Positions 47,186 to 56,198 of a DNA stretch of 64,000 bases are shown here, piece after piece (position 1 is the first letter of the stretch; each line of letters starts with the position of its first letter). The DNA comes from Companilactobacillus alimentarius DSM 20249. GTDB taxonomy: Bacteria; Bacillota; Bacilli; Lactobacillales; Lactobacillaceae. The stretch covers positions 868,001 to 932,000 of the forward strand of contig NZ_CP018867.1 in the NCBI RefSeq assembly GCF_002849895.1, written 5' to 3'. Both the position numbers and the translations under genes were made by a program. Under the pieces are notes generated by a model, which did no database searches, was not told the origin of the DNA, and was given only the letters and a program-made list of their open reading frames with translations.

Positions 47186-48121
47186 TTAGCTGTGCTTATA
47201 AAATGAGCGATTATCCAATCCAAAGACTCGCTCTGAAAACTTGCCATTTTCAGTCTTAGTCAATGCCTTAGTAATCATATTAATGGATGCGTCCATCACG
47301 ATATTATGCAAAACCTCAGCCTCAAGCAATTTAGGGCGTTCTGGGGAGCCATATTCCAACAAACCATGATGTGAAAGAATCATGTGTCGTAAAAGAATCA
47401 TATCTTCACTCTCTAAATTAATCTGTAAATCAGTTGCAGCTTGAACAATTTCCTCATCGACAATCGTAATGTGTCCTAACATGTTACCTTCAAAGGTATA
47501 TTCAATATCAAGATTACCTGTCAATTCAACGATTTTACCAAAATCATGTAAACAAGCACCGGCAATTAACAGTGCTCGATTGATTTGTGGATAAAGATCA
47601 GCAACTTTTTCAGCTAAACGAACCATACTCAATGTGTGATAAGCTAAACCACCTTGAAAATCGTGATGATTGCTTTTTGCAGCAGCACTGATAAAGAAAC
47701 GATCGTGATATTTCTTAAACAAGTAACGGACAATTCTATTCCAAGCTCCATTAGTAATTTGTAAGAAGACATCTTCAAATTCATCTTCCATATCTGACTT
47801 CTTCATGGGTGCCGTTTGAACGAATTGGGCCATGTCAACCGTCTGTGGATCAAGTAATCCTAAACGAGTAATATTCACTTGGGGCTTGCCTTGATAAAGG
47901 TCTCTTCTACCTTCTAATTGGACAATAGCCCCAACATGATACTTCTTAGCATCTTCTTCGCTTGCATCCCAATATTTTCCAGGGATTTGACCAGACTTAT
48001 CTTCAAAAACTAATGACAAAAAGTTTTTCCCATTTTTTGCTAGGCGAAAATCCGAGCGCTTAATGATAACTTCCAAACTCATGTTTTCACCTTTGTTAAA
48101 ATCAATAATATGTTTAACCAT
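47186..48121 (-). CDS. yhaM: 3'-5' exoribonuclease YhaM
   Basis: A 311-residue protein with an OB-fold nucleic-acid-binding domain (residues 1-100) and an HD domain (SNHHDFQGGLAYHTLSM, CLHDFGK). YhaM trims RNA and DNA 3' ends. Two starts are possible: 48121 aligns with the Bacillus N-terminus and has GGGGGG upstream, while an ATG at 48082 has AAAGGTG. I prefer 48121. It overlaps yhaN by eight bases. Confidence 0.94.
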   Translation of the reverse strand: MVKHIIDFNKGENMSLEVIIKRSDFRLAKNGKNFLSLVFEDKSGQIPGKYWDASEEDAKKYHVGAIVQLEGRRDLYQGKPQVNITRLGLLDPQTVDMAQFVQTAPMKKSDMEDEFEDVFLQITNGAWNRIVRYLFKKYHDRFFISAAAKSNHHDFQGGLAYHTLSMVRLAEKVADLYPQINRALLIAGACLHDFGKIVELTGNLDIEYTFEGNMLGHITIVDEEIVQAATDLQINLESEDMILLRHMILSHHGLLEYGSPERPKLLEAEVLHNIVMDASINMITKALTKTENGKFSERVFGLDNRSFYKHS

Positions 48122-50546
48122 TATTACTTCCCCCCAACCTTAAGATATGATCTTGCGATAAATGTTTTGGCTCATTAGCAGTGACATAAATGACTTGATT
48201 ACTCTTAGCCACCTCTTGAATCAATTTAAATACATTATTCGTTCTAGAGATATCAAAATCAACAAACGCATCGTCAATTAAAATCGGTAGTTTGATTAAA
48301 TCAGCGATTTCAGTTACGAAAGCCAATCTTAATGATATGTACAATTGGATGGTTGTCGCCTGTGATAATTCGTGAACATTAAATTTATTTTTATCTTGAC
48401 TGATAACGCCAATATCATTTTTATTGAAATCAATTCGAATATAATTATTATTCGTTAACAAGGAAAAATATTGTGTTGCTCTAGCAATCATCCTCGGATA
48501 ACGATTCTCCGTAGCAATATTGAGCATCTTACGAATCCACTTGCTAGCCAATTTTCTAGCCAACCACTCATCGTAGTATTCAACAATATCGGCCTGATTT
48601 TGAGCTAATTGGTCTACAAGTTTTTGATATTGTGTATTGTCATAAACCTGTTGCATTTGTTCTTTCAAAGAACCCATCTGTCGACTCAATTCATTATTTC
48701 TATCGGTCAATTGTTGCTTCTTTTTTGTAACCTGATTTAAATCTCTCATCAAAGAATCGTGACTATTATACTGTTGTAATTTCTTTAAATCATCGCCTAA
48801 AAAGGCCTTATCCTGTTTTACTTCATTAATAATTCTTTGATTTTGAACTTGATTGGTGTGCATTTGGACAAAGGTTTCAACATTTGGCACTTGATATTTA
48901 GCAACAATTCGTGAAATTTCGGCATTGATTTCTTGCAAACGCTGATTACGATCATTAGTAATTTTTTCAGTTTCAGACGCACTTTGAGCATTCAAATCTG
49001 CTCGAGCTTTAATCTTATCTAATCGCGTAAAATACTTTTCTATTTGTTCATTATAATTATCTTTCTTATAGGATTTATCCAAAACATTCAGTTCAATCAA
49101 AATATTACGCCATTTATTTAAATCAACTTCGATAGCTTTGATACCATCACTTAGTCCATTTTGGATCGTTCTAAAATTTGCCAGTTGAATGACAACACTT
49201 TGTAAATTGAGGATATTTTCCCTAGTCAAATTCTCGTATCCCTTTTGTTGTAAAAAAGAAGGTCCACTAGCTCCCTTAAATTTAGAATTTTTCCCCTGAT
49301 ACCAGTACCAAACACCACAAGCAATCGCTACGATAGCAAAAATCAATTTCAAAGGATTCTTTGTTAAAAACATCAAAATCACAGCAATACCTATAATAAT
49401 CAATGGAAGATTATAGTTCTTAGTATTTTGCTGTGGTGTAATTTTCCCCAGTTCAGAGCTGGACAACGGTTTCATATCTTCTGACAATTGGGGATTATTT
49501 TTAAAGAGTTGATCGACTTGCGTATCGACCTTCAAAAGCTTTGACTTCATATCGTCACGATGAAATTGTAAATTTTGCAATTCAAACTTTTGATTGCGAA
49601 TATAATCCAGACGTTTTTGATTAGTCCGATAATTGACCAAAATCTGCTTTTCGACATTGTCCAATTGTGCCACACGATTTGTCGTGGAAGTTTCCTGCAA
49701 AGTACTCAATTCCTGATTATCAGTAAGAAAGTTCTCCCAATCATCATTGCTAACTGAGATCCCACTGCCAGCAGGGACTTTTGATGAAGAAAGCTGTTCG
49801 TAACGAGGCCACTTCTTATCCAAATTACGCAAGTCATTTTCATTCTGACTGACACTTTTCAATAATTCTTCATTACGATCAAATTTTTCCTGAACTTGTG
49901 CTAACTGACTTTCAACTTTTCGATAAGCAACTTGTTGATTCTCAAATTCTGATTTTTCAACTAAAAGATCATCACGTTCTTTTAGTTTCGTCACTAATGG
50001 CTGCTTTTGTCCACGTTTTTTGTAAATTGTTTCCGCAGCCTCATTCATTCGATCAGCTGTAGCTAGCCATTCTTTACTACCGACAGCTCCCACTGACATT
50101 ATTTCTGTCTCCAATTGCTTTTCATCTAATCCATAGATAGACAAAATATTTTTATCGTCAAAAACATGCGTGTGTTCAAAATCATCTTTAGTGAAGCTGC
50201 CAATAATCTCTTGCAAAAGACTTTCTGGCACTTGTTGATCATCATGAAATAAGGTAACTGTTCCGTTGCCTTTTCCTTCAACTCTACGAACTAGCCAAAG
50301 ACTTTTGTCATCAGACTGAAACTCTAATTCACCACCATAACTACTACTATTTTTGGGCTTATACTGTAAATATTTATTATCTCCACGGGCCGAAGCGAAG
50401 CCAAATAAGATACTTTTAATAAAATTTAAAAGGGTCGTTTTTCCAGCTTCATTTGAACCAAAAATAACTTGATAATCTTGTTTAAAGTCAAATTCTTGAT
50501 CGACCCATTTACCAAAGCCGTATATTTTTGCCTTAATTAATTTCAC
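48114..50546 (-). CDS. yhaN: SbcC/Rad50-like ATPase YhaN
   Basis: An 810-residue SMC/Rad50-type protein: Walker A GSNEAGKTTLLNF, long coiled coils (about residues 180-360 and 520-660) split by a hydrophobic pair of helices (LPLIIIGIAVILMFL around residue 385), and a C-terminal signature LSQATTIQLYISLRLA with Walker B PILIDDAFVDFD. It pairs with YhaO, and may be membrane associated. It is shorter than Bacillus YhaN. Confidence 0.92.
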   Translation of the reverse strand: MKLIKAKIYGFGKWVDQEFDFKQDYQVIFGSNEAGKTTLLNFIKSILFGFASARGDNKYLQYKPKNSSSYGGELEFQSDDKSLWLVRRVEGKGNGTVTLFHDDQQVPESLLQEIIGSFTKDDFEHTHVFDDKNILSIYGLDEKQLETEIMSVGAVGSKEWLATADRMNEAAETIYKKRGQKQPLVTKLKERDDLLVEKSEFENQQVAYRKVESQLAQVQEKFDRNEELLKSVSQNENDLRNLDKKWPRYEQLSSSKVPAGSGISVSNDDWENFLTDNQELSTLQETSTTNRVAQLDNVEKQILVNYRTNQKRLDYIRNQKFELQNLQFHRDDMKSKLLKVDTQVDQLFKNNPQLSEDMKPLSSSELGKITPQQNTKNYNLPLIIIGIAVILMFLTKNPLKLIFAIVAIACGVWYWYQGKNSKFKGASGPSFLQQKGYENLTRENILNLQSVVIQLANFRTIQNGLSDGIKAIEVDLNKWRNILIELNVLDKSYKKDNYNEQIEKYFTRLDKIKARADLNAQSASETEKITNDRNQRLQEINAEISRIVAKYQVPNVETFVQMHTNQVQNQRIINEVKQDKAFLGDDLKKLQQYNSHDSLMRDLNQVTKKKQQLTDRNNELSRQMGSLKEQMQQVYDNTQYQKLVDQLAQNQADIVEYYDEWLARKLASKWIRKMLNIATENRYPRMIARATQYFSLLTNNNYIRIDFNKNDIGVISQDKNKFNVHELSQATTIQLYISLRLAFVTEIADLIKLPILIDDAFVDFDISRTNNVFKLIQEVAKSNQVIYVTANEPKHLSQDHILRLGGSNNG

Positions 50547-50548
50547 GA

Positions 50549-51712
50549 TTACTCTCCAGTATATTTTTGATTAATTGTATTTTTAGTCAATTCAATTATA
50601 TTTTTCAAAAAATCAGATTCATTAATATGTTTACGAATAATATCAGAACTATAAAGTTTGCTATCTAGATCTTTAATAGCATCCAAATCAATTACTTCTT
50701 TTTCTGCTTCATCCCAATATTTCTGATCAATTGTAGCCAGTTGTGGATTATCATTGTACTTCAAAATAATTTTATACAATAATCCTGGCGTATTCATATT
50801 AGATACCTGTTGCCAAAGTTCATGACGATGAATTACTTTTAAGACATCTTCATGCAACTTCTGTGCATCATTTATCGTTAAAGTTAAGAGAACTTGTGGT
50901 TCATTCAATTTAGCCCCAATCTTTTTTATTAGAGATTGAACCGTATCATCGCTCGTTACGCTTAAACCGGACTTCTCCCAGTCATAGACGCTGCTTTGAA
51001 CAAATCTTAAGTGCGTTGTTTGTTTGTCAACTGAAACGATATAAAAGCCCTTAGGAGTCGTTTCATTTTGATTGCGGCCTTGAATGTCCCCAGGATACAC
51101 AATCACTGGTCTTTCGTGTAGAACTTCTCGCTTATGAATATGACCTAAGGCCCAATAATCGTAGCCTTTTTTCAAGAGATCATTGATTTTAAAAGGAGCA
51201 TAATTATCATCACCGACACCTGCATGCAAGATACCAATCTGATAATCAACTGAATTACGTTCAGGATAATTTTCCACCACGTTCTTTTTAACGTGTTGTT
51301 GATGATAGCTAAAACCAGCTATTCCCACTTTTTGTCCATCCTTAGCGATTAAAGTTTTCATTTCAGGATTTTCTCCAAAGACAGTCACGTTCTCAGGAAA
51401 ATCAATGACTGAAAAATCATTACGATAATAATCGTGATTGCCATAGATCATAAAGACTTTAATATTAACTTGAGACAACTTTTCGAATTCAGATTTTAAA
51501 AACATTTGAGCCTTTAATGAACTATCTGTATCGTCAAAAATATCTCCTGCTAAGATAACAAAATCAACTCTTTCAGATATTGCTGTCTGAAAAAGCTTTT
51601 TAGCTGCCTCATAGGTTGAATCTTTGAGTTGATCCTGTAATTGTTTTGAAAAGTCACTGATGCCGACAAAAGGTGTATCTAAATGCAAATCGGCTGCATG
51701 CAAAAACTTCAT
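50549..51712 (-). CDS. yhaO: SbcD/Mre11-like exonuclease YhaO
   Basis: A 387-residue calcineurin-type phosphoesterase with the metal ligands DLHLDTPF, AGDIFDD, YGNHDYYR and LGHIHKRE. With YhaN it should act like SbcCD in DNA repair. The gene order yhaO-yhaN-yhaM is conserved in Firmicutes. Confidence 0.94.
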   Translation of the reverse strand: MKFLHAADLHLDTPFVGISDFSKQLQDQLKDSTYEAAKKLFQTAISERVDFVILAGDIFDDTDSSLKAQMFLKSEFEKLSQVNIKVFMIYGNHDYYRNDFSVIDFPENVTVFGENPEMKTLIAKDGQKVGIAGFSYHQQHVKKNVVENYPERNSVDYQIGILHAGVGDDNYAPFKINDLLKKGYDYWALGHIHKREVLHERPVIVYPGDIQGRNQNETTPKGFYIVSVDKQTTHLRFVQSSVYDWEKSGLSVTSDDTVQSLIKKIGAKLNEPQVLLTLTINDAQKLHEDVLKVIHRHELWQQVSNMNTPGLLYKIILKYNDNPQLATIDQKYWDEAEKEVIDLDAIKDLDSKLYSSDIIRKHINESDFLKNIIELTKNTINQKYTGE

Positions 51713-51736
51713 TCTGAAACTCCCCCATAAAAGAAA

Positions 51737-51772
51737 AGGACTTGAGCAAAAATACCTCAGCCCTAAGTCCTT
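51737..51772 (-). terminator. terminator before yhaO
   Basis: AAGGACTT pairs with AAGTCCTT across a 20-base loop that can pair further, followed by TTCTTTT on the minus strand. It ends the pbp1A-ylbF-type transcript. Confidence 0.7.
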
Positions 51773-51773
51773 A

Positions 51774-52115
51774 TTATTTATCTTGGTAAATTTCGGCGAT
51801 TGGCTTTGAAATGATCTTGTTCAATTCTTCCATCATCGAATTCATCTTTTGCTCTTTTTCCATTAAGTTTTGAATTTCACTGTAATTTGAAAGTTGATCT
51901 GTCAATTCACGCATTCCTTTGATATCGTCATCCGTGATTTCTTGACCTTGGGCTTGCTTTTGTTGGAGTTCAAATTGTTTGTTTTGAACTTTATCAAAAA
52001 GCTTGTAAGCCAAGTCATTTGCCTTAACGGCTTCAAAAGCAAGTTTTAATTCAGAAACTTCCGTTGTCTTTCTTAAATCTTGTTCGAGTTGGTTGGCACT
52101 ATCATAAATGTTCAT
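51774..52115 (-). CDS. YlbF/YmcA-family protein (YheA-like)
   Basis: A 113-residue all-helical protein of the Com_YlbF family (MNIYDSANQLEQDLRKTTEVSELK). Relatives YlbF and YmcA with YaaT regulate RNase Y in Bacillus; this paralogue resembles YheA, whose role is less clear. In Bacillus yheA also neighbours yhaM-yhaO. It follows pbp1A by nine bases. Confidence 0.88.
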   Translation of the reverse strand: MNIYDSANQLEQDLRKTTEVSELKLAFEAVKANDLAYKLFDKVQNKQFELQQKQAQGQEITDDDIKGMRELTDQLSNYSEIQNLMEKEQKMNSMMEELNKIISKPIAEIYQDK

Positions 52116-52124
52116 ACAGTCCTC

Positions 52125-54200
52125 CTATTGACCAAAAAAATTCTTAATATCATTATACCATTCCGTGGCTTTATCTTTAACGTTATTTACACCATCTTCA
52201 ATAGATTTTGTAATATTTTTGCTACCAGAAGAATCGTCTTTATTAGCTTGAGCTAAATTAGCGGCATCTTTTACTCCAAAGTCAGTACCTTTAGTTTCTG
52301 GTAAAATATTCGTCATCTCATTCTTAAAGAGTGTTGCCAAACCATTTTCACTATAGGCCGGGATGAAGTGATCTTTATCAGAATTATCGAATCCAATCCA
52401 ATTGGCTACAACGATATCCGGTGTATAACCTATCATCCATTGATCCTTTGTCCCATCATAACCCCAAGAACGTGGAACCTCAGTACTACCTGTTTTACCA
52501 GCAATTTGATATCCTGATGGCTTGGCGGCTTTACCAGTACCCTCGTTATATACACCCAACATCATACTAGTCATTTCTTTAGCCGTATTTTTACTGATAA
52601 TCTGCTTAGTAGAAGTATTAGTGTTATTAACAATCACCGTACCAGTCGAATCAACGATTTTAGTAATGAAATGCGTATTAGCTAATTTTCCTTCATTAGC
52701 AAAAGCTGTGTAAGCGCGAGCCATTTGTAGTGGAGAAACACCATTTTCTAAACCACCCAAAGCTAGTGCTAAATTCTGATCATTTTTGTGAATTTTGATA
52801 CCAAAGTTTTCAACCGAATTGACACCTTTTTGCACGCCAATCTTATCTAATAAAGCAACTGCTGGTACATTCTCACTTTGAATCAAAGCCTTGTACATCG
52901 GAATTGACTTTTGATACAAACCATCAGCATTGGTAGGAGTATACTTATTTTTACCAAAACTAGTTACTTCATCAGGCAGTTCGGAATCATAGCTATAGCC
53001 GTTTTCAATGGCTGGAGTATAGACTGCCAATGGTTTGATAGTCGATCCAGGCTGTTGTTTCATCTGCGTTGCCCGATTGAAGCCTCTAAACGTATGGTCA
53101 CCTCGACCACCCACAACTGCTAAGATTCCACCGTTCTTTGGATTTACCGCTATTGAAGCACCTTGTATCTTAGTACCATCAGCTGCATTAGCTGGGAATA
53201 AATAACTATTATTAAATGAGTTTTGCATCTTAGTTTGAATATTTTGATCTAAGGTCGTATAAATCTTGTAGCCCTTATTCAAAATATCATCTTCCTTAAG
53301 ACCATACTTGTTGACAGCCTCAGAGATAACAGCATCAAAGAAGTAAGGATACTTGTAAGAACTATTACCCGAATAATTATCATTCAACGTAATTGGTGTA
53401 TTCTTATAATACGTAGCTTGAGCGGCTGTTATCTTCTTAGTTTGAGTCATCAAGTCTAAGACCAGATTACGTCGTGCCTTTGAGTTAGACATACTATCAA
53501 TCGGATTATAATTATTAGGAGCCTTTAGAATAGCCGCTAAAACGGCCCCCTCAGCTGGATTCAATTCTGAGGCATTCTTACCAAAATACTTTTCAGAAGC
53601 ATCCTGAACTCCCCAAACACCGTTACCAAAATAAGCGTTATTCAAATACATTGTCAAAATTTCTTTTTTTGAATAAACTCGATTGATTTCAATAGATAGA
53701 AATAATTCCTCCCCTTTACGGGAAAGAGTCTGTTTCTGCGTCAAAAGTGAATTCTTAGCCAACTGTTGCGTCAAAGTACTTCCACCACCAGTAATGCCAT
53801 GATGTATTACATACCCCAAAGCAGCGCGCATGTATCCCTTAATACTGAATCCGGGATTGGTCCAAAAGGTTCGATCCTCAGTCGAAATGACTGCATTTTG
53901 AATATTCTTAGAAATCTTGTCGAAACTGACATAAGTCCCCTTGTTAGCATACAATTCGCCAGCATCATCTCCATCTTTATCCAAAACAGTTGTTTTATTC
54001 TGTAAAGATGATTGTAAATTTTCTACATTCGACGTTTTTGCCTTATAAGTCCAAAAACTACTTAAAACTAATATCGCCATTAGAACCAATAAAATGATCC
54101 AACGCGTAATTTGAAATCTTTTCCAATATTTTTTGATAAAAGACCAAGCAATTAGTAACTTCGGTTTGAGCCAAACCCAAAACCTGTTTTCATTATTCAT
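52125..54200 (-). CDS. pbp1A: class A penicillin-binding protein 1A
   Basis: A 691-residue bifunctional enzyme. A short cytoplasmic part and one membrane segment (residues 33-52) precede a GT51 glycosyltransferase domain (STEDRTFWTNPG with catalytic Glu, GGSTLTQQLAKN) and a transpeptidase domain with SxxK in QPGSTIKPLA, SEN in IQSENVPAV and KTGS in AGKTGSTEVP. The C-terminal tail is acidic and Lys-rich. It polymerises and cross-links peptidoglycan. Confidence 0.97.
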   Translation of the reverse strand: MNNENRFWVWLKPKLLIAWSFIKKYWKRFQITRWIILLVLMAILVLSSFWTYKAKTSNVENLQSSLQNKTTVLDKDGDDAGELYANKGTYVSFDKISKNIQNAVISTEDRTFWTNPGFSIKGYMRAALGYVIHHGITGGGSTLTQQLAKNSLLTQKQTLSRKGEELFLSIEINRVYSKKEILTMYLNNAYFGNGVWGVQDASEKYFGKNASELNPAEGAVLAAILKAPNNYNPIDSMSNSKARRNLVLDLMTQTKKITAAQATYYKNTPITLNDNYSGNSSYKYPYFFDAVISEAVNKYGLKEDDILNKGYKIYTTLDQNIQTKMQNSFNNSYLFPANAADGTKIQGASIAVNPKNGGILAVVGGRGDHTFRGFNRATQMKQQPGSTIKPLAVYTPAIENGYSYDSELPDEVTSFGKNKYTPTNADGLYQKSIPMYKALIQSENVPAVALLDKIGVQKGVNSVENFGIKIHKNDQNLALALGGLENGVSPLQMARAYTAFANEGKLANTHFITKIVDSTGTVIVNNTNTSTKQIISKNTAKEMTSMMLGVYNEGTGKAAKPSGYQIAGKTGSTEVPRSWGYDGTKDQWMIGYTPDIVVANWIGFDNSDKDHFIPAYSENGLATLFKNEMTNILPETKGTDFGVKDAANLAQANKDDSSGSKNITKSIEDGVNNVKDKATEWYNDIKNFFGQ

Positions 54201-54291
54201 TGTTTAAAATACCTCTGTATAAGAACAAATTTTATCACATTATTGGAATATTTTTTAATCTACTCACTAATATTTAAGGAGTTGCAAAGTA

Positions 54292-55206
54292 ATGTATCAA
54301 AAAAATATCATTTATCATTCTAAAAAACAAGAAGATTTATCGCTTCGTCAACTATTAAAAAAGTGGCTAATACCTAAGAAGTGGCAGCATTTTCTCCGCA
54401 TTCAGCACGACGTTTTAATTAATCAAAAATATCATCCCTTTAATACAATTGTTAAAGATAAGGATGAAATAACACTTAAATTCAATTTTCCACCCCGTAC
54501 TCAACAACATTACCTGCCTGGTCATGATCCAGTCCAGGTTGCTTATGAAGACAATGATATTATCGTCGTCAACAAAGCTGCTGGTAAAAAGACCCATCCC
54601 AATACCAATCAAGAAGATGATTCTTTGATGAATGACGTAGAATCATATCTGAAAAATGGTCACCCTTACATGGTTCATCGAATCGACATGGAAACTTCAG
54701 GACTAGTCTTAATTTCTAAAACACCTTATCTAGTTCCAATTTTTAATCGGCAACTAAGCAGTAAGAAATTACATCGTCAGTATCTAGCCGTAGTAAAGTT
54801 AAACAATCCTATTGCTGAGCGTGGCACTATTGACTTACCGATTGACCAAGACCCTGAAGATGTTAGAAAGAGAATGGTCAAAGATTCTGGGTTAAGAGCT
54901 GTTACCGAATATAACGTAATTAAAAAGAATTCCAATTATGCCCTGTTAAATCTAAACCTTTTAACTGGTCGTACACATCAACTCCGCGTTCACTTATCTT
55001 ATTGTGGTTGGCCGATTGTAAATGACCCCCTTTACAACTCTGATCCTAAAAATGGCAAATTATTATTATTTGCCTACAAATTAGTCTTTGAAGAACCTTT
55101 TACGGGTAATTTAAAAATAATTGAGGCAAAGTTATCAAAAGATATGTATAATTTAATATGTGCTTATTTTAAGCAACCAAAAAGCTCATCTAATCCCGAC
55201 AATTAG
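54292..55206 (+). CDS. RluA-family pseudouridine synthase
   Basis: A 304-residue protein with an N-terminal S4-like part (SLRQLLKKWLIPKKW) and a catalytic domain. The active-site segment is MVHRIDMETSGLVL (Asp catalytic), followed by TGRTHQLRVHLSYCGWPIVND. It forms pseudouridine in rRNA or tRNA. The start at 54292 follows AAGGAG. It is the only plus-strand gene in the neighbourhood. Confidence 0.94.
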   Translation: MYQKNIIYHSKKQEDLSLRQLLKKWLIPKKWQHFLRIQHDVLINQKYHPFNTIVKDKDEITLKFNFPPRTQQHYLPGHDPVQVAYEDNDIIVVNKAAGKKTHPNTNQEDDSLMNDVESYLKNGHPYMVHRIDMETSGLVLISKTPYLVPIFNRQLSSKKLHRQYLAVVKLNNPIAERGTIDLPIDQDPEDVRKRMVKDSGLRAVTEYNVIKKNSNYALLNLNLLTGRTHQLRVHLSYCGWPIVNDPLYNSDPKNGKLLLFAYKLVFEEPFTGNLKIIEAKLSKDMYNLICAYFKQPKSSSNPDN

Positions 55207-55222
55207 ATGAGCTCTCTTTTTG
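55179..55222. terminator. terminator between rluA-like and prenyltransferase genes
   Basis: AGCTCATCTAAT pairs with ATTAGATGAGCT around a seven-base loop, followed by CTCTTTTT; it overlaps the end of the plus-strand gene and could also serve the converging gene. Confidence 0.9.
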
Positions 55223-55253
55223 TCTAAAAAAGTTTAGGAGTGAGTCAACTTTT

Positions 55254-56186
55254 CTAGTGGGCTGTAACTATAAGGGACATAATCATCTTAATAATCGCCC
55301 CGACAGCAATTAATAAGATATAACCCACGACTAACTTTGTCACAGCTTTAATTACTAAAGGATATGTCTTTGTCTTTATCTGTTCTTTTAGATAAGGACG
55401 TAGATCATCCCAAATATTTGGATAAAGCAGTACGAGTAACAGTGTAATGTAAGGTACTACTTTTAAAACAGCCAAAATGGGAATTAGCAGGAAGGCTAAG
55501 GCCCAACTAGCCTTAAATAAACTCAATGCATTGGTTTTGCCTATTCTGCTGACCAATGTATTCCGACCATTTTTAACATCTGCTTCTAAATCACAAGTTC
55601 CATTACTTAATTCTGCACAAAAAGCAGCAAAAGTATTTGGCAAACTAACCAAAATTATTGAAATTGCGGTACTAGAATCAAATTTGCCAACTCCAACTAA
55701 CCCTAGATAAACATAGGTCACTGGAATCAACTGGGTAATGGCAACAGCCACCACTATTTCTCCAAACATCGTAGAGTTTAATGGCTTTGGACCCGCAGAA
55801 TACAATAAACCAACACCGATACCAATAATACCAAGTACTAAAGTTATCCAGCCGGTTTTGTAAACTAAAAAGGCTCCAATTATTAATGGAAAAATGGCCA
55901 AACCGTACATCCATTTTTTGACTATTGCCAGTGATTCACGATTGATTCCGATCGTACTGATTTTCTTACGGTATTCTTCACTCGTGGAATTTCGATAATC
56001 CATATAATTATTGTGAAAATTAATAAATAAATGAATGAAAAATACTGCGACAAAACCCAATAAACCGTAAATCAAGTTAAAAGTTTCATAATTTAGATAG
56101 GTAAAAACGATTGCTAAGATCAACCACGCAATATCTAACGTTGTTGTCTTTATTTCTGATAGTTCGCTAAAAAGTTTTCTATCCAA
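55254..56186 (-). CDS. menA: UbiA/MenA-family prenyltransferase
   Basis: A 310-residue protein with eight to nine membrane helices. The first Asp-rich site is INFHNNYMDYRN and the second is CDLEADVKNGRNTLVSRIGK, both matching MenA. MenA prenylates 1,4-dihydroxy-2-naphthoate in menaquinone synthesis; some lactobacilli keep it and use host precursors. No other men genes are in view, so the assignment rests on the motifs. It lies 12 bases after argS. Confidence 0.85.
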   Translation of the reverse strand: MDRKLFSELSEIKTTTLDIAWLILAIVFTYLNYETFNLIYGLLGFVAVFFIHLFINFHNNYMDYRNSTSEEYRKKISTIGINRESLAIVKKWMYGLAIFPLIIGAFLVYKTGWITLVLGIIGIGVGLLYSAGPKPLNSTMFGEIVVAVAITQLIPVTYVYLGLVGVGKFDSSTAISIILVSLPNTFAAFCAELSNGTCDLEADVKNGRNTLVSRIGKTNALSLFKASWALAFLLIPILAVLKVVPYITLLLVLLYPNIWDDLRPYLKEQIKTKTYPLVIKAVTKLVVGYILLIAVGAIIKMIMSLIVTAH

Positions 56187-56198
56187 AATTAATTCACC

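Noticed and set aside
48082..48121. Shorter yhaM start at 48082
   Set aside because: It has a good ribosome site, but the longer start aligns with the Bacillus N-terminus (MxKxI...GE) and also has a GGGGGG site.
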